Shown piece after piece: positions 44,136-53,722 of a DNA stretch of 64,000 bases (position 1 is the stretch's first letter; each line of letters opens with the position of its first letter). The notes beneath the pieces are model-generated. The model searched no databases. It was given only the letters and a program-made list of their open reading frames with translations, and was not told the origin of the DNA. A program made the translations under genes and the position numbers. The stretch is from Fundicoccus_A sp052115865 (GTDB lineage: Bacteria > Bacillota > Bacilli > Lactobacillales > Aerococcaceae), in assembly GCF_052115865.1 (NCBI RefSeq), contig NZ_JBQKME010000011.1, forward strand, positions 1-64,000. Reading direction: 5' to 3'.

Positions 44136-44690
44136 TTAGTTTAGAAAATTATTTTGATATTTTTCAAAGCCAGTCTGATCTATTTCCGCTTGATTAAATA
44201 CCTCTGCATATTGCCATCTTCCGGCTTTATTATCTAAAGCACCAGGGACAATTTCATATGCTAACAGAGCATCCGCTGGCACAAATCCTAAAGCTTGATA
44301 ATATTCCGGATGCCCCGTAATAATAATGGCTTTGTGTCCTAAGGTTTGTGCTTTGAAAATTGTTTCAGCAATGAGTTGCTTACCAATTCCTTGTTTTTGG
44401 TAATTCGGATCAACACTGAGTGGACCAAATACAATGACTGGCGTTTTTGTTTGATCGTTATGAATAATATCACCATGTGAGTACATAATATGACCGATTG
44501 GCTCCTCGTTCTTTAAGATGAGCCAATCTAATTCTGGAATATAGGCTGCATCTTGTCGCATAAGGTGAGCTAAATAATGTTCTCTTGTCCCAGTTCTCCC
44601 TTCAAGGACAACTGGTTGAAAGGTACGATAAATAAGTTCTTCGATGGCTTGATTATCTTCTGCTTTTGCTTGCCGAATCGTCATTGTCAA
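44136..44690 (-). CDS. GNAT N-acetyltransferase (YhbS-like)
   Basis: A 184-residue acetyltransferase. The acetyl-CoA pyrophosphate loop is PNYQKQGIGKQLI (near residue 98), with the characteristic GPLSVDP strand before it and GHPEYYQALGFVPA after it. The substrate is unknown. Start TTG at 44690 has AAAGGAG eight bases upstream; the in-frame ATG two codons later is further from the site. The hairpin repeat array lies immediately upstream. Confidence 0.88.
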   Translation of the reverse strand: MTMTIRQAKAEDNQAIEELIYRTFQPVVLEGRTGTREHYLAHLMRQDAAYIPELDWLILKNEEPIGHIMYSHGDIIHNDQTKTPVIVFGPLSVDPNYQKQGIGKQLIAETIFKAQTLGHKAIIITGHPEYYQALGFVPADALLAYEIVPGALDNKAGRWQYAEVFNQAEIDQTGFEKYQNNFLN

Positions 44691-44769
44691 AGAAAAATGC
44701 TCCTTTTTGGTGGTTTGGATTGAATTTTATTTGGTAAAAAGTATTGGAAATTTGATGTGTAAAGATAGT

Positions 44770-45055
44770 TTTCGGCATATAGCTTGTTGGATCTGCTTAA
44801 TAGAGAGCTCTTTAAGCAGATAATCTGAATTATGTGCCGAATGAAGAGCTCATTAGGCATATAACTCAGAGGATATGCCAGGGAATGGCTGTCCATGGTA
44901 TATAATCCAGAAGATGTGCCAGGGAACAGCTATCCAAGGCATATAATCCAGAAGATGTGCCAGGGAACGGCTATCCAGGGCATATAACTCAGAGGATATG
45001 CCAGGGAACAGCTCTCCATGGCATATAATACAAAAGATGTGCCAGGGAAAGAGGA
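44770..45055. repeat. tandem 41-bp hairpin repeat array, family C (seven units)
   Basis: Units begin at 44790 and every 41 bases (44831, 44872, 44913, 44954, 44995, 45036). Each can fold a stem of about nine pairs. The arms change together: CTGCTTAA/TTAAGCAG in unit 1, TGCCGAATG/CATTAGGCA in unit 2, and TGCC..GGCA with GGG/TCC in later units. There is no credible coding frame. The remainder of this gap (45056-45214) is C/T-rich on the plus strand, with several TGGCCA-containing segments but no clear gene. Confidence 0.92.
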
Positions 45056-45214
45056 TGTTTGACAGTTTTTTACAATTATTTGCCAATCAATGAAGCCGCT
45101 GGCCAACTTTCCCCAATTCCTGGCCACTTAACGGCCCATCGGGCCAACTTCTCGCATTTCCTGGATAAACTCTTTACCCCACCACATCTATCCATCCCAA
45201 TTCCCAACACAATC

Positions 45215-46042
45215 CTAAATATCCAATTCAATTAAAATCGGTGTGTGGTCTTGACGTGTTCCAGAATCAATCATTTCTGACTTGATGACTTTATCTCCCA
45301 AGCGTTCACTTACTAGTGCATAGTCGATTCTCCAACCGGAGTTATTTATTTTGCTGGTTTTTACGCGTTGAGCCCACCAAGTATAGACGCCTTCAACATC
45401 TCCATGTAAGTGTCTGAAGCTATCAATGAAGCCAGCGTCTAATAAATTGCTAAAGCCGGCACGTTCTTCGTCTGTAAAGCCAGCTGAAAAATGGTTGCGG
45501 TCTGGGTGCGCCAGGTCAATTTCTTTATGGGCAACGTTGAAATCTCCAACCGCAACGACTGGCTTGGTTTTATCTAATTCACTTAAATAATTGCTATATA
45601 AAATATCCCATTGTTGACGATCAGCTAAACGGACCAAAGCGTCACCTACATTCGGTGAATAAACCTGTGTTACATAAAGATTTTCCAATTCTAAGGTTAA
45701 CAAACGTCCTTCAAAATCCATAGTAGTTGGTGCTTCGATTTGAGGTGCGGTAGGCGTTACATCCAAACCTTCTCGCACTAAAAACATTGTCCCAGCGTAG
45801 CCTTTACGAGCAGGTTCAACCGAACTACGCCAAAATACCGAATAATTCGCAAATATTTCTTCTAATTTGGCTATATGTGCTTTTGTTGGACCTTTTGCCG
45901 ATAATTTTGTTTCTTGTATGGCGATAATGTCTGCTTGATGTGCTTGAATGGTATACAAAACATCTCGCGATAACAAAGCACGAGCAGAATCGCTGGTTAA
46001 GGCTGCATTTAATGAATCAATATTCCAAGATATAATTTTCAT
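45215..46042 (-). CDS. exoA: exodeoxyribonuclease III / AP endonuclease
   Basis: A 275-residue EEP-family nuclease that cuts at abasic sites and trims 3' ends in base excision repair. It has MKIISWNIDSLNAAL, the catalytic Glu in AIQETKLS, YTWWAQR, and the final active-site block WRIDYALVSE with RQDHTPI (His). The ATG at 46042 has a GGGAGAA site. The family length is normal. It is single, divergent from the DUF1576 gene. Confidence 0.96.
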   Translation of the reverse strand: MKIISWNIDSLNAALTSDSARALLSRDVLYTIQAHQADIIAIQETKLSAKGPTKAHIAKLEEIFANYSVFWRSSVEPARKGYAGTMFLVREGLDVTPTAPQIEAPTTMDFEGRLLTLELENLYVTQVYSPNVGDALVRLADRQQWDILYSNYLSELDKTKPVVAVGDFNVAHKEIDLAHPDRNHFSAGFTDEERAGFSNLLDAGFIDSFRHLHGDVEGVYTWWAQRVKTSKINNSGWRIDYALVSERLGDKVIKSEMIDSGTRQDHTPILIELDI

Positions 46043-46199
46043 GAAATTCTCCCATCTTTTCTTTATAATTTTATTATCGCATAAAAAAGATGACTTTCAA
46101 TCAATGCGATATTTATTTAAGAAGTTTTTTTCATCTAGTAATTAAATTTATTCTCAATTATAATCAAGTTTAATGATGATTGATTATTGGAGGCACTTA

Positions 46200-47525
46200 A
46201 TGGAAACCGAACATGTAGAGTCAACCGCTTTTAGTAAATTTTATGAAAAATATGTGATGAGAGATACTCAAATAGCCATATATTTCTTTTATTTCATTGG
46301 AATTCTTTTCATTCTTTTTGCATTATTAGTGAATAGTCCTCAAGAAATTTGGAATGGTTTTTGGAAAATCATGGTATCACCTTCTAGCTTAATTACCGAT
46401 TATTTTGAAGTCGGTGGTGTGGGTGCAACTTTTGTGAATGCTGCGATCGTCTTATTACTGAGCACATTTTATGTTCACCGCTATACGAAATGGATTACAG
46501 GTCCCATTAGTGCAGCTTTATTTACTATTTTAGGATTTGCATTTTTTGGAAAAAATATCTTTAATACCATCCCGATTATGTTTGGTTCGATTCTTTATAG
46601 CAAATTTGTCGATCAAAACCACAATCGAGCATTACTAACCAGTTTGTTTGCAACAGCACTTGGACCAGTCGTCAGTTTGATTAGTTTTGGACAAGATATT
46701 CCTTTTTATTTTTCCATTCCAATCGCTTACGCAGTTGGACTCCTCATTGGTTTTATTATAACCCCAGTCGCATCCGCTTTTTTACGGTTCCACCAAGGCT
46801 ATAATTTATACAATATCGGTTTTACAGCTGGAGTTCTTGGTATGCTGATTGCTAGTGTCATGCGAGCATTTGGATTGTTTGTCGACACAGTGAGCGCGAC
46901 TTACATCGCTCCAACTCTTGGCGTAAATATCTTTTTCTTTGTATTTAATTTAATGCTCATAGGATTAGGCTGGCTTGGAAATAGAAAGACAAAAACATCT
47001 TATCGTGATTTGTTGGATAGCCAAGGTGTTTTAATTAGTGACTTTGTCCAATCTCATAGTGCAGGTTTGGCCATAATGAATGCTGGTATTCTTGGACTAA
47101 TCAGCATGGCTTATGTCCTTGCAGTGGGCGGAATTATTGAAGGGCCGGTCATTGGCGGGATTCTCACCGTCATTGGGTTTGGACTTTTTGGAAAACATCC
47201 GCGAAATGTCATTCCAGTTATCGCTGGTGTTTATGTCACACAAGTGTTAATGCATACCGAATCACCCGCATCCAACTCAGCTTTATTAGCAGCCTTATTT
47301 GGAACCACTGTTGCGCCTATCTCAGGTAAATTCGGTCCATTGGCTGGCTTTATTGCTGGCGGGCTTCATGCATCACTGGTGCAATTTACTGGATTTGTTC
47401 ATGCAGGTGTCAATCTTTATAATAATGGTTTTGCTGGCGGATTTGTTGCTGCTTCGCTCGCACCCATTTTCGAAATGATTCAAGAAAGGAAGAAAGATCA
47501 TGCCACGCGAAATAAAAAAAATTAA
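46200..47525 (+). CDS. DUF1576 membrane protein
   Basis: A 441-residue protein with about twelve membrane spans arranged as two similar halves (GPISAALFTILGFAFFGKN and GPVIGGILTVIGFGLFGKHP recur, as do YNLYNIGFTAG and VNLYNNGFAGG). This marks an internal duplication as in many transporters. It matches the DUF1576 family of Firmicutes, of unknown substrate. The ATG at 46200 has GGAGG six bases upstream; the frame from 46173 starts before the site. Its end overlaps the next small gene by 26 bases. Confidence 0.85.
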   Translation: METEHVESTAFSKFYEKYVMRDTQIAIYFFYFIGILFILFALLVNSPQEIWNGFWKIMVSPSSLITDYFEVGGVGATFVNAAIVLLLSTFYVHRYTKWITGPISAALFTILGFAFFGKNIFNTIPIMFGSILYSKFVDQNHNRALLTSLFATALGPVVSLISFGQDIPFYFSIPIAYAVGLLIGFIITPVASAFLRFHQGYNLYNIGFTAGVLGMLIASVMRAFGLFVDTVSATYIAPTLGVNIFFFVFNLMLIGLGWLGNRKTKTSYRDLLDSQGVLISDFVQSHSAGLAIMNAGILGLISMAYVLAVGGIIEGPVIGGILTVIGFGLFGKHPRNVIPVIAGVYVTQVLMHTESPASNSALLAALFGTTVAPISGKFGPLAGFIAGGLHASLVQFTGFVHAGVNLYNNGFAGGFVAASLAPIFEMIQERKKDHATRNKKN

Positions 47526-47841
47526 AAATATTGTGAGTGAACTCCTCGACTATTTTCTCAATGAAAATATCACTGATATCAATGTTCGAGTCCAACTACT
47601 TGATCAGGAAACACAAATAACGCTAACTGCCCAAACCACTCAACTACCTGAAAACATTGACACCATCATCCATAAAATAAATACCACCCGCCATCCTGAA
47701 GTGGAGGATTACTACGATGATTTATTAGGAATACGCGACAACCAATTAGATTTAGAAGTTTTAGCAACGGTAGTGGATTCGGCTAAGGTTCAATTTGAAA
47801 ACAATATAATGACTTTTACCGTTATAAGAAAAATCAAATAA
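47500..47841 (+). CDS. small protein coupled to the DUF1576 gene
   Basis: A 113-residue soluble protein of no recognised family, with a Lys-rich start and a mix of strands and helices. Start ATG at 47500 lies inside the end of the DUF1576 gene, with AAGGAAG seven bases upstream, so translation is coupled. It probably works with that membrane protein as a regulator or accessory subunit; this is inference from overlap. A terminator follows at once. Confidence 0.75.
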   Translation: MPREIKKIKNIVSELLDYFLNENITDINVRVQLLDQETQITLTAQTTQLPENIDTIIHKINTTRHPEVEDYYDDLLGIRDNQLDLEVLATVVDSAKVQFENNIMTFTVIRKIK

Positions 47842-47843
47842 AT

Positions 47844-47896
47844 AAAAGCTGAACTTCGGACTCGTTTGTGTAGTGCACCCCGAAAGTTCAGCTTTA
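47844..47896. terminator. bidirectional terminator between the DUF1576 pair and the BREX-like module
   Basis: AAAGCTGAACTTCGG (from 47845) pairs with CCGAAAGTTCAGCTTT (to 47895), with T/A runs on both sides. Confidence 0.88.
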
Positions 47897-47897
47897 T

Positions 47898-49334
47898 TTA
47901 GTTCCCCTGCTCTTCTATCCAATTTTCAACATCTTCTTGATAAAAATCATCCACCATAATTTGCGAACCCTCAATCAGCAAAACTTGATCCTCAACTAAA
48001 TCATACAGTCTTTGATTAATTTGATTCACAAATGCATTCAAGAATAAACCATGTTCTTCACAAAAAGCTTCAGCTTCAAATAAATCTAAACCATTGTTAC
48101 TGACAATCATTTGAAGGAAAACAAGCTGAATCTCTCCATCATCATCAGTATTTACAGTTCCAGTTAATACAGGCATTTCTTCTTCATTTTTTGCTTTTTC
48201 TTCCAATACCACTTCAACGACATCATCTTCATTTTCATCCCCAACAAAATCAGTAATCATATCAACTATTTGGGTTAATTCTTGTTGTGAAGTAGATATT
48301 TTTTCAAAATTCAATTCAATTTTCTTAGGCTCGACTACTTTTTCAGCTTTAGCCATTTTTTTAGCAAGAGCTAATTCAGCCGCTACGCGCTCTTTTATTT
48401 TATCAACAACAGCTTTATTAAATCGTTTTTCTATATTTTCAAGATCAGCTTGAACTTTAATTTCTCTAAGTCCATATTTTTTGCGAATGGTATTTTCCGC
48501 ATATTTTATCAGTGAACTAATAAAATAATAATGTTTATCTTCTTCATAGGGCCGAACTGCCGTAAGTCGTATCTTGTTAATAAATTGATTACGGGCTTTA
48601 TTAGGTGTTGGACCTGCTTCATCTGATAAAGCATCAAAAATTATCGTCCACATATCAAAATATAAAGTCAAAATATCATTTTTATAAGGCCCTTCCCAAA
48701 TTTTCGTGGTCCTTGTTTTTGTGGCAAATAAAACTCTTTCTTGTGAGTGGCTTAAGTTATTTTCTTCGCGATAAGACTGATCTAAGTCCCACCATAATGG
48801 TTTTAATTCTGCTGGTGAAAGACGGAATAATTTCTTTAATGTATCGCTCGGTTCTCCTAAAAAGGTGAAAAATACATCGGTTTCTCTCTTTAATAAATCA
48901 CGCTCTTTTTTACCTAAGCGATAGTTCAACATGCCTACTTCTGAATATAACTCTGTTTCATGTATACTGCCAAATTGTTTGATCACTCTAGTCCTTGCAA
49001 AAGCATGGATGGCTTGCAAAAAACGTCGAATTTCATAACTATTCCAAGCAAAACTACGAATGTAGTTCATAAAGGTAGTATTTTCTCTTTTAAAATGCTG
49101 ATCGAGTATATGAATATAATGCAAATACAATTGATCGACAAGTTGTTCAAATTCTTTATTACCGCGATATCGATCAGTAAAGTAATCATGATTAACATAA
49201 GCCAACCAATTTTCTTCCTTTACTTTACGTTTTCTTGTAGGGATTGGCTCAGCTTGATCAAAAGTCACATCGATAATGTCTTCTATATTTTTGCTTAACC
49301 AGTTTTTTATCGCTTGATAATTTATCATTTTCAT
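47898..49334 (-). CDS. TerB-C-like protein of a BREX-like three-gene module
   Basis: A 478-residue, highly charged helical protein. The C-terminal ~65 residues (LDLFEAEAFCEEHGLFLN...LIEGSQIMVDDFYQEDV) resemble the TerB-C domain found in proteins encoded beside BrxD/BrxHI homologues. The N-terminal two thirds have no motif I can name; an acidic linker (about 385-405) separates the parts. The ATG at 49334 is six bases after AGGTG; the GTG at 49343 overlaps the site. It lies about 70 bases after the helicase gene on the same strand. The family call is tentative; the grouping with the next two genes is firmer. Confidence 0.65.
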   Translation of the reverse strand: MKMINYQAIKNWLSKNIEDIIDVTFDQAEPIPTRKRKVKEENWLAYVNHDYFTDRYRGNKEFEQLVDQLYLHYIHILDQHFKRENTTFMNYIRSFAWNSYEIRRFLQAIHAFARTRVIKQFGSIHETELYSEVGMLNYRLGKKERDLLKRETDVFFTFLGEPSDTLKKLFRLSPAELKPLWWDLDQSYREENNLSHSQERVLFATKTRTTKIWEGPYKNDILTLYFDMWTIIFDALSDEAGPTPNKARNQFINKIRLTAVRPYEEDKHYYFISSLIKYAENTIRKKYGLREIKVQADLENIEKRFNKAVVDKIKERVAAELALAKKMAKAEKVVEPKKIELNFEKISTSQQELTQIVDMITDFVGDENEDDVVEVVLEEKAKNEEEMPVLTGTVNTDDDGEIQLVFLQMIVSNNGLDLFEAEAFCEEHGLFLNAFVNQINQRLYDLVEDQVLLIEGSQIMVDDFYQEDVENWIEEQGN

Positions 49335-49411
49335 TTTTATCACCTGTCTTTCAAATGTGGCTGTGTTATTTAATTGACATTATACTCTGTAAAAGATTAA
49401 AATCACATCAT

Positions 49412-51535
49412 TTATGCGATATATGGATCACCTTTTAAAAACTCATTCACTTCTTCTAAAGCAAGAGATTCATTGATGACATATTCAATCAATAAATCCT
49501 TAGGAACCAACTTTTGATATTTTAAATAAGCCGTTTCTGCTTGCAAAATAAAATCATTATGTTTAAAATAATTCACCCAGTCCGCACGGCTCACTTCAGC
49601 TTGACTGGCTTGTTCAAGTGCCTGACGAATCTCTTCTCCAGAAATAAAGACTGAACTACTTCCTTGTTTAAAGGTCCGACCGGTCACTAAATTTAATAAA
49701 TAAACTAGAGTTCGATTAGCTTTTGATCCTAAGAAGCTAACTAACCATGGGTCACCATTATCGGTAAGATGGAAATAAAATCCATCTCTTTTAATAACGG
49801 ATGCTGCCATCATTTCAAAAGTTTGCTGGATGCTTGGATCATATTCGCTCCAATCAGCTGACAATAACAATTCTTTCATCCGTTGGCGTATAAGCGAAGA
49901 GGTATCGAGTCGATCTTTAGATTCAAAATAGGCTTCCCCTTTATGTGCAGGAATGACATGTACTTGCTTTTTGCCAATGTCTATCCATAAAATTTGCCAA
50001 ACTTTACCACTTAATAATATATTATCACCGTTAGTTAACCCAGGTTCAACAGCAATCGTTCCGATGTTTTTCAAGTCATGGTAAACACTCAATTCAGGTT
50101 CGGTTGAAAACTGGGTATAAAATTCAGCCATTCGTAACATTGGTTGAGCTGCATTTCCCGAAATAAATTCAAAGTTATCCATTTCTTCAAGATATTCTTT
50201 CTTAATCATGCTTTCTACTAAATACTCTAAATCATTTTCCTCAATATGACGCCATAAATTTCCTCGACTCAAATGTTCCTTCAAAGCTCCCAACGTCAAA
50301 CCATTGTGTTCGATAACCAAGGAAATGATTTGATGAGCTAAGACATCATAGGGTTGTTCTATTTGTGGATTACTATCCAAAAGACCTTCTTCGAGTAATT
50401 GAATGGCCGCAATGCCTTGAAGTAATTCCCAGCCTTCATGAGCAATAAACCGTAATTTATTCACTCCCGTTCGACGTCCTGACCGGCCAAGACGTTGTGA
50501 TAATGTAGACACATTAGGTGGCGGTCCATATTGGATAATACTATCAACTGAACCAATATCAATCCCTAATTCTAAAGTTGACGTACAGCAAATGGTAAAT
50601 TTGCGGCCACGACTTTCTTTTGCAAACTGTTCTGCAAAGAGCCGTGTATCCTTTGGTAAAGAGGCATGATGAACAAAGAAACTAGCTTGATTTTGTTTGT
50701 TTTTCTCAGCCAGTCGATTAAGCGAAGAACCAATTTCTTCCACTTTATTACGACTATTTGGAAAAACTAACATGGCCTCAGCTTGTGCAGCATTGTAAAT
50801 AACGTCAATTCCTTTAAAAAAAGAAGATTCATCACTTTTTTGTTTAGGAAAATAGAAAATTTCATGTTCACGTTCATTTTGCCCACGGTCTACAATAATC
50901 GATGTTTCTCGATTATTTTGAAAAAACAACTTAGTTCGCATAAAGTCTTCTCGATTTAAAGTAGCTGATAAACCAACACAACGGGGTTGTTTCGTCATAT
51001 AAAATGACAAACGATTCATTAACGACATGACTTGTATGCCACGGTTTTCGCCTAAAAAACTATGAATTTCATCAATGATAATCCATTCTGTCTTAGCGAA
51101 AAGATGGCGAGCTTCATGAGGGCGGTTGACTAACATCGCCTCAATCGATTCAGGTGTGATTAAAACAATCCCATTTGGGTGTTTCACTAATTCTTTTTTC
51201 TTCGTTTGATTCGCTTCGCCATGCCAACTTGTCACACTGATTTCTAAATCTTGACACATTTGCATCAGACGCTTGAATTGATCATTGATTAAAGCAATTA
51301 AAGGTGAAATATATAAAATTTTCACGCCATCGTGCCAATTTTCAATTTGATTGATGGCGGGCAAAAAAGCTGCTTCAGTTTTACCTGAAGCAGTTGGGGC
51401 TGCGAGTATGAAATTATTATCACTTTCTTGACTAAAAATAATCGCTTTTTTCTGTATCGGTCGTAATTCCTGCCAACCACTATCATAAATATATTCACGT
51501 AAAGACCGATTTAATAAGGAAAATGCATCTGCCAT
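49412..51535 (-). CDS. superfamily 2 DEAD/DEAH-box helicase (Lhr/BrxHI-like)
   Basis: A 707-residue helicase. Walker A is AAPTASGKTEAAF (near residue 44), DEIH box IIIDEIHSFLGENRG (near 153), motif III GLSATLN, and motif VI QRLGRSGRRTG (near 350). An Lhr-type winged-helix and C-terminal region follows, as in BrxHI, a helicase of type 2 BREX phage-defence systems. The ATG at 51535 shares one base with the stop of the ATPase gene (TAATG), so the two are translationally coupled. No methyltransferase (PglX), PglZ or BrxC is in the window. Confidence 0.85.
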   Translation of the reverse strand: MADAFSLLNRSLREYIYDSGWQELRPIQKKAIIFSQESDNNFILAAPTASGKTEAAFLPAINQIENWHDGVKILYISPLIALINDQFKRLMQMCQDLEISVTSWHGEANQTKKKELVKHPNGIVLITPESIEAMLVNRPHEARHLFAKTEWIIIDEIHSFLGENRGIQVMSLMNRLSFYMTKQPRCVGLSATLNREDFMRTKLFFQNNRETSIIVDRGQNEREHEIFYFPKQKSDESSFFKGIDVIYNAAQAEAMLVFPNSRNKVEEIGSSLNRLAEKNKQNQASFFVHHASLPKDTRLFAEQFAKESRGRKFTICCTSTLELGIDIGSVDSIIQYGPPPNVSTLSQRLGRSGRRTGVNKLRFIAHEGWELLQGIAAIQLLEEGLLDSNPQIEQPYDVLAHQIISLVIEHNGLTLGALKEHLSRGNLWRHIEENDLEYLVESMIKKEYLEEMDNFEFISGNAAQPMLRMAEFYTQFSTEPELSVYHDLKNIGTIAVEPGLTNGDNILLSGKVWQILWIDIGKKQVHVIPAHKGEAYFESKDRLDTSSLIRQRMKELLLSADWSEYDPSIQQTFEMMAASVIKRDGFYFHLTDNGDPWLVSFLGSKANRTLVYLLNLVTGRTFKQGSSSVFISGEEIRQALEQASQAEVSRADWVNYFKHNDFILQAETAYLKYQKLVPKDLLIEYVINESLALEEVNEFLKGDPYIA

Positions 51536-52866
51536 TAAAACACCTCAATTTGATCGTCATCCGTATTGGCTGCATCTTTTTGAACAGGGGCAGCAACAGA
51601 GCCAAACTTATCTTGTAAAGCATCAGATACTGTAATAGTTGGATTTTGACGCATCAAATCCAACAATTCAATAAAATCTTTAATCACCGCACGTGGGGTT
51701 AAAAATTCGTCTGCACCGGGACGATTCAATTGAATTTCCATATATTGCACAATTTCGGCTTCAGTTAAACTTACATTAGATTTATAATTTACTTGGTAAA
51801 TCTGAATTAAATTAGATAGTAAAGTATAAATTTCTTCATTGGTCAATGGTTTCAGAGGTAAAGTTGTCCGATTTGTATTCAATAAATCCGAATCCATTCG
51901 CTCTTCGAGACCTAAACGCCCTTGTAAAGCACCATACGAAGCCATGCCACGCACATTATTATAAACCGTCTTGCGTGTTGCACCTAAATTGACAAACAAA
52001 GCTCGAGCAACATCAGCCTTACATTCATTATAAATATTCAAAATCCGCTCATAATTGCGTTCCCGCGAAACACTGTTAGACAATTTATAAATATTAACTG
52101 CCTCATCCAAATTCACTACAAACCCACTATAGCCAATCCCAATAAATAATTCTGACATGGTTTTTATGGCATCATACCAATTATCATCGCGAATAATACG
52201 ATTAATACCTAGCGCTTGCTTACTTTCAGTCATCGTACGAATATCGCCTCTTAACCAACGAATCGCTTGTAACATTTGCTGTCTATCTTTATGAATTAAT
52301 CCTCGATAATATTGAATAATGGCTTGGCCAAACTCAAAAGATAAAGCAACCGATTGAAATTTCGCAAAAGTATCTAAAATAATATTTTCTATTTCAGAGC
52401 TATATTTATCGTCCATAATGTCGGCTTGGCTAAGGTGATATTTATTAGAAAGATCTTGGATAATCTGCATAATCCATTCCTCAACAATGGTATTAAGCAC
52501 ATTCCCATTTTGGGCAGATTTGGTGACTAATTTATCCATAATTTCAGTATATAAAGCAACAGCACTCCCGTCAGTAGCGTAAAGACGTCGATTCGGTGTT
52601 AGATCAACGGTTGAACTGACGAAGTTTTTCTGCTGGGCTAAATTTTGAATAGTCTGCAACATAAAGCTTTTCCCACTACCAAAATCTCCCACCCAAATTC
52701 GCAAATCACTGCTACCTTGACTAACATCTTCTAAAGTTTGAATGACTTCTTCTACTTCATGACGACGCCCAACAAGCAAGTATTGGACGCCTCGTTTAGG
52801 CACAACACCTGCTTCTAACGCTTTAATGATACTATCTGCATCTTTACGGTTAACCGACACCACCAT
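51535..52866 (-). CDS. BrxD-like ATP-binding protein (DUF2791 type)
   Basis: A 443-residue P-loop ATPase. An N-terminal segment (KDADSIIKALEAGVVPKRGV) is typical of the BrxD family, followed by Walker A GDFGSGKSFML (near residue 65), and a Walker B-like segment GFVVNLDEAVNIYKL (near 240). A helical C-terminal part follows. In BREX type 2, BrxD and BrxHI are adjacent, as here. The ATG at 52866 has GAAGGAG eight bases upstream; the GTG at 52875 is within the site. First gene of the three-gene module. The effect on phage is an inference from family membership only. Confidence 0.8.
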   Translation of the reverse strand: MVVSVNRKDADSIIKALEAGVVPKRGVQYLLVGRRHEVEEVIQTLEDVSQGSSDLRIWVGDFGSGKSFMLQTIQNLAQQKNFVSSTVDLTPNRRLYATDGSAVALYTEIMDKLVTKSAQNGNVLNTIVEEWIMQIIQDLSNKYHLSQADIMDDKYSSEIENIILDTFAKFQSVALSFEFGQAIIQYYRGLIHKDRQQMLQAIRWLRGDIRTMTESKQALGINRIIRDDNWYDAIKTMSELFIGIGYSGFVVNLDEAVNIYKLSNSVSRERNYERILNIYNECKADVARALFVNLGATRKTVYNNVRGMASYGALQGRLGLEERMDSDLLNTNRTTLPLKPLTNEEIYTLLSNLIQIYQVNYKSNVSLTEAEIVQYMEIQLNRPGADEFLTPRAVIKDFIELLDLMRQNPTITVSDALQDKFGSVAAPVQKDAANTDDDQIEVF

Positions 52867-52954
52867 TAGGTCCACTCCTTCATCTACATATACTGCAATT
52901 GTATCATAATATCATGCTACAACCAAACGTTTGTTCGCTATATTAACCGATGTT

Positions 52955-53695
52955 TTAAAATAATAAATTGATTGCTGAAATGGCAGTTAGGATAATAATG
53001 AGATATTTATAGCTGGACTCATTAATATGTTTAATTAACCAAATGCCGATTAAAGCGCCAATTCCAATAAAAGGAATCAAAATTAATGTATAAGACATTG
53101 TTTCCCACGTAATGGTTCCCCATAAAAAGACATGAAATGGAACCTTTAGTAAATTAATGATCAAGAAAAACCAAGCAGTTGTTCCAATCATGGTATTTTT
53201 ATTTAAGTTTTGGGCTAAAATATAAACATTAAATATTGGACCTGAAGCATTTCCAACCATTGATGAAAAGCCGCTGGTAATACCGACCAGTTGCGTTAAC
53301 CAAAGATTGTCTGGCAACTCAACGGCTTTCTTTTGTAATTGACGAATAATTAGTAAAGCTAAGCAAAATAAAACAATGATGCCCATAATAAATTTGAACT
53401 GCTGATCATTCAAATAATTACCGACCAATGCTCCTAGGATAATACCAGTGACTGAAGCAGGCATGAGTTTTAAAATGTCCTTTAATCTTCCTTCTTTACC
53501 ATATTGATAAACCGCTGCTATATCGCCGACGATAAGCATGGGTAACATGATCCCTGCAGAAGCTTTCCCGCCAAACATTGTAGCTAAAATCGCGACCGCT
53601 GGCATGGTAGCTCCTTGAATCCCTGCTTTAGAAAAACCCACAATTAAGGCCACTACAACTAGCATCAACCATTCACTTATATTTAATCCCATCAA
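52955..53695 (-). CDS. TSUP (TauE/SafE) family membrane permease
   Basis: A 246-residue protein with eight membrane spans in two similar halves (GFSKAGIQGATMPA in the first, SGFSSMVGNASGPIFNVYIL in the second). TSUP proteins export or import small sulfur or organic anions such as sulfite, sulfoacetate or taurine-derived acids. The start is TTG 53695 or ATG 53692, both near GAGGTG; a dispersed-motif copy (53694-53703) fills the spacer. It follows the FMN-binding protein gene by about 27 bases, probably one unit. Confidence 0.85.
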   Translation of the reverse strand: MMGLNISEWLMLVVVALIVGFSKAGIQGATMPAVAILATMFGGKASAGIMLPMLIVGDIAAVYQYGKEGRLKDILKLMPASVTGIILGALVGNYLNDQQFKFIMGIIVLFCLALLIIRQLQKKAVELPDNLWLTQLVGITSGFSSMVGNASGPIFNVYILAQNLNKNTMIGTTAWFFLIINLLKVPFHVFLWGTITWETMSYTLILIPFIGIGALIGIWLIKHINESSYKYLIIILTAISAINLLF

Positions 53696-53722
53696 TAAAT
53701 ATCACCTCAATGAATCTTTTTA

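Noticed and set aside
44853..45127. Two minus-strand open frames across the 41-bp array
   Set aside because: They have no ribosome binding site, repeat the hairpin sequence, and change frame with each 41-base unit.
51535..52866. General replication initiator or DnaC-like ATPase
   Set aside because: The N-terminal segment and coupling to a BrxHI-like helicase fit BrxD better, though this rests on pattern reading.
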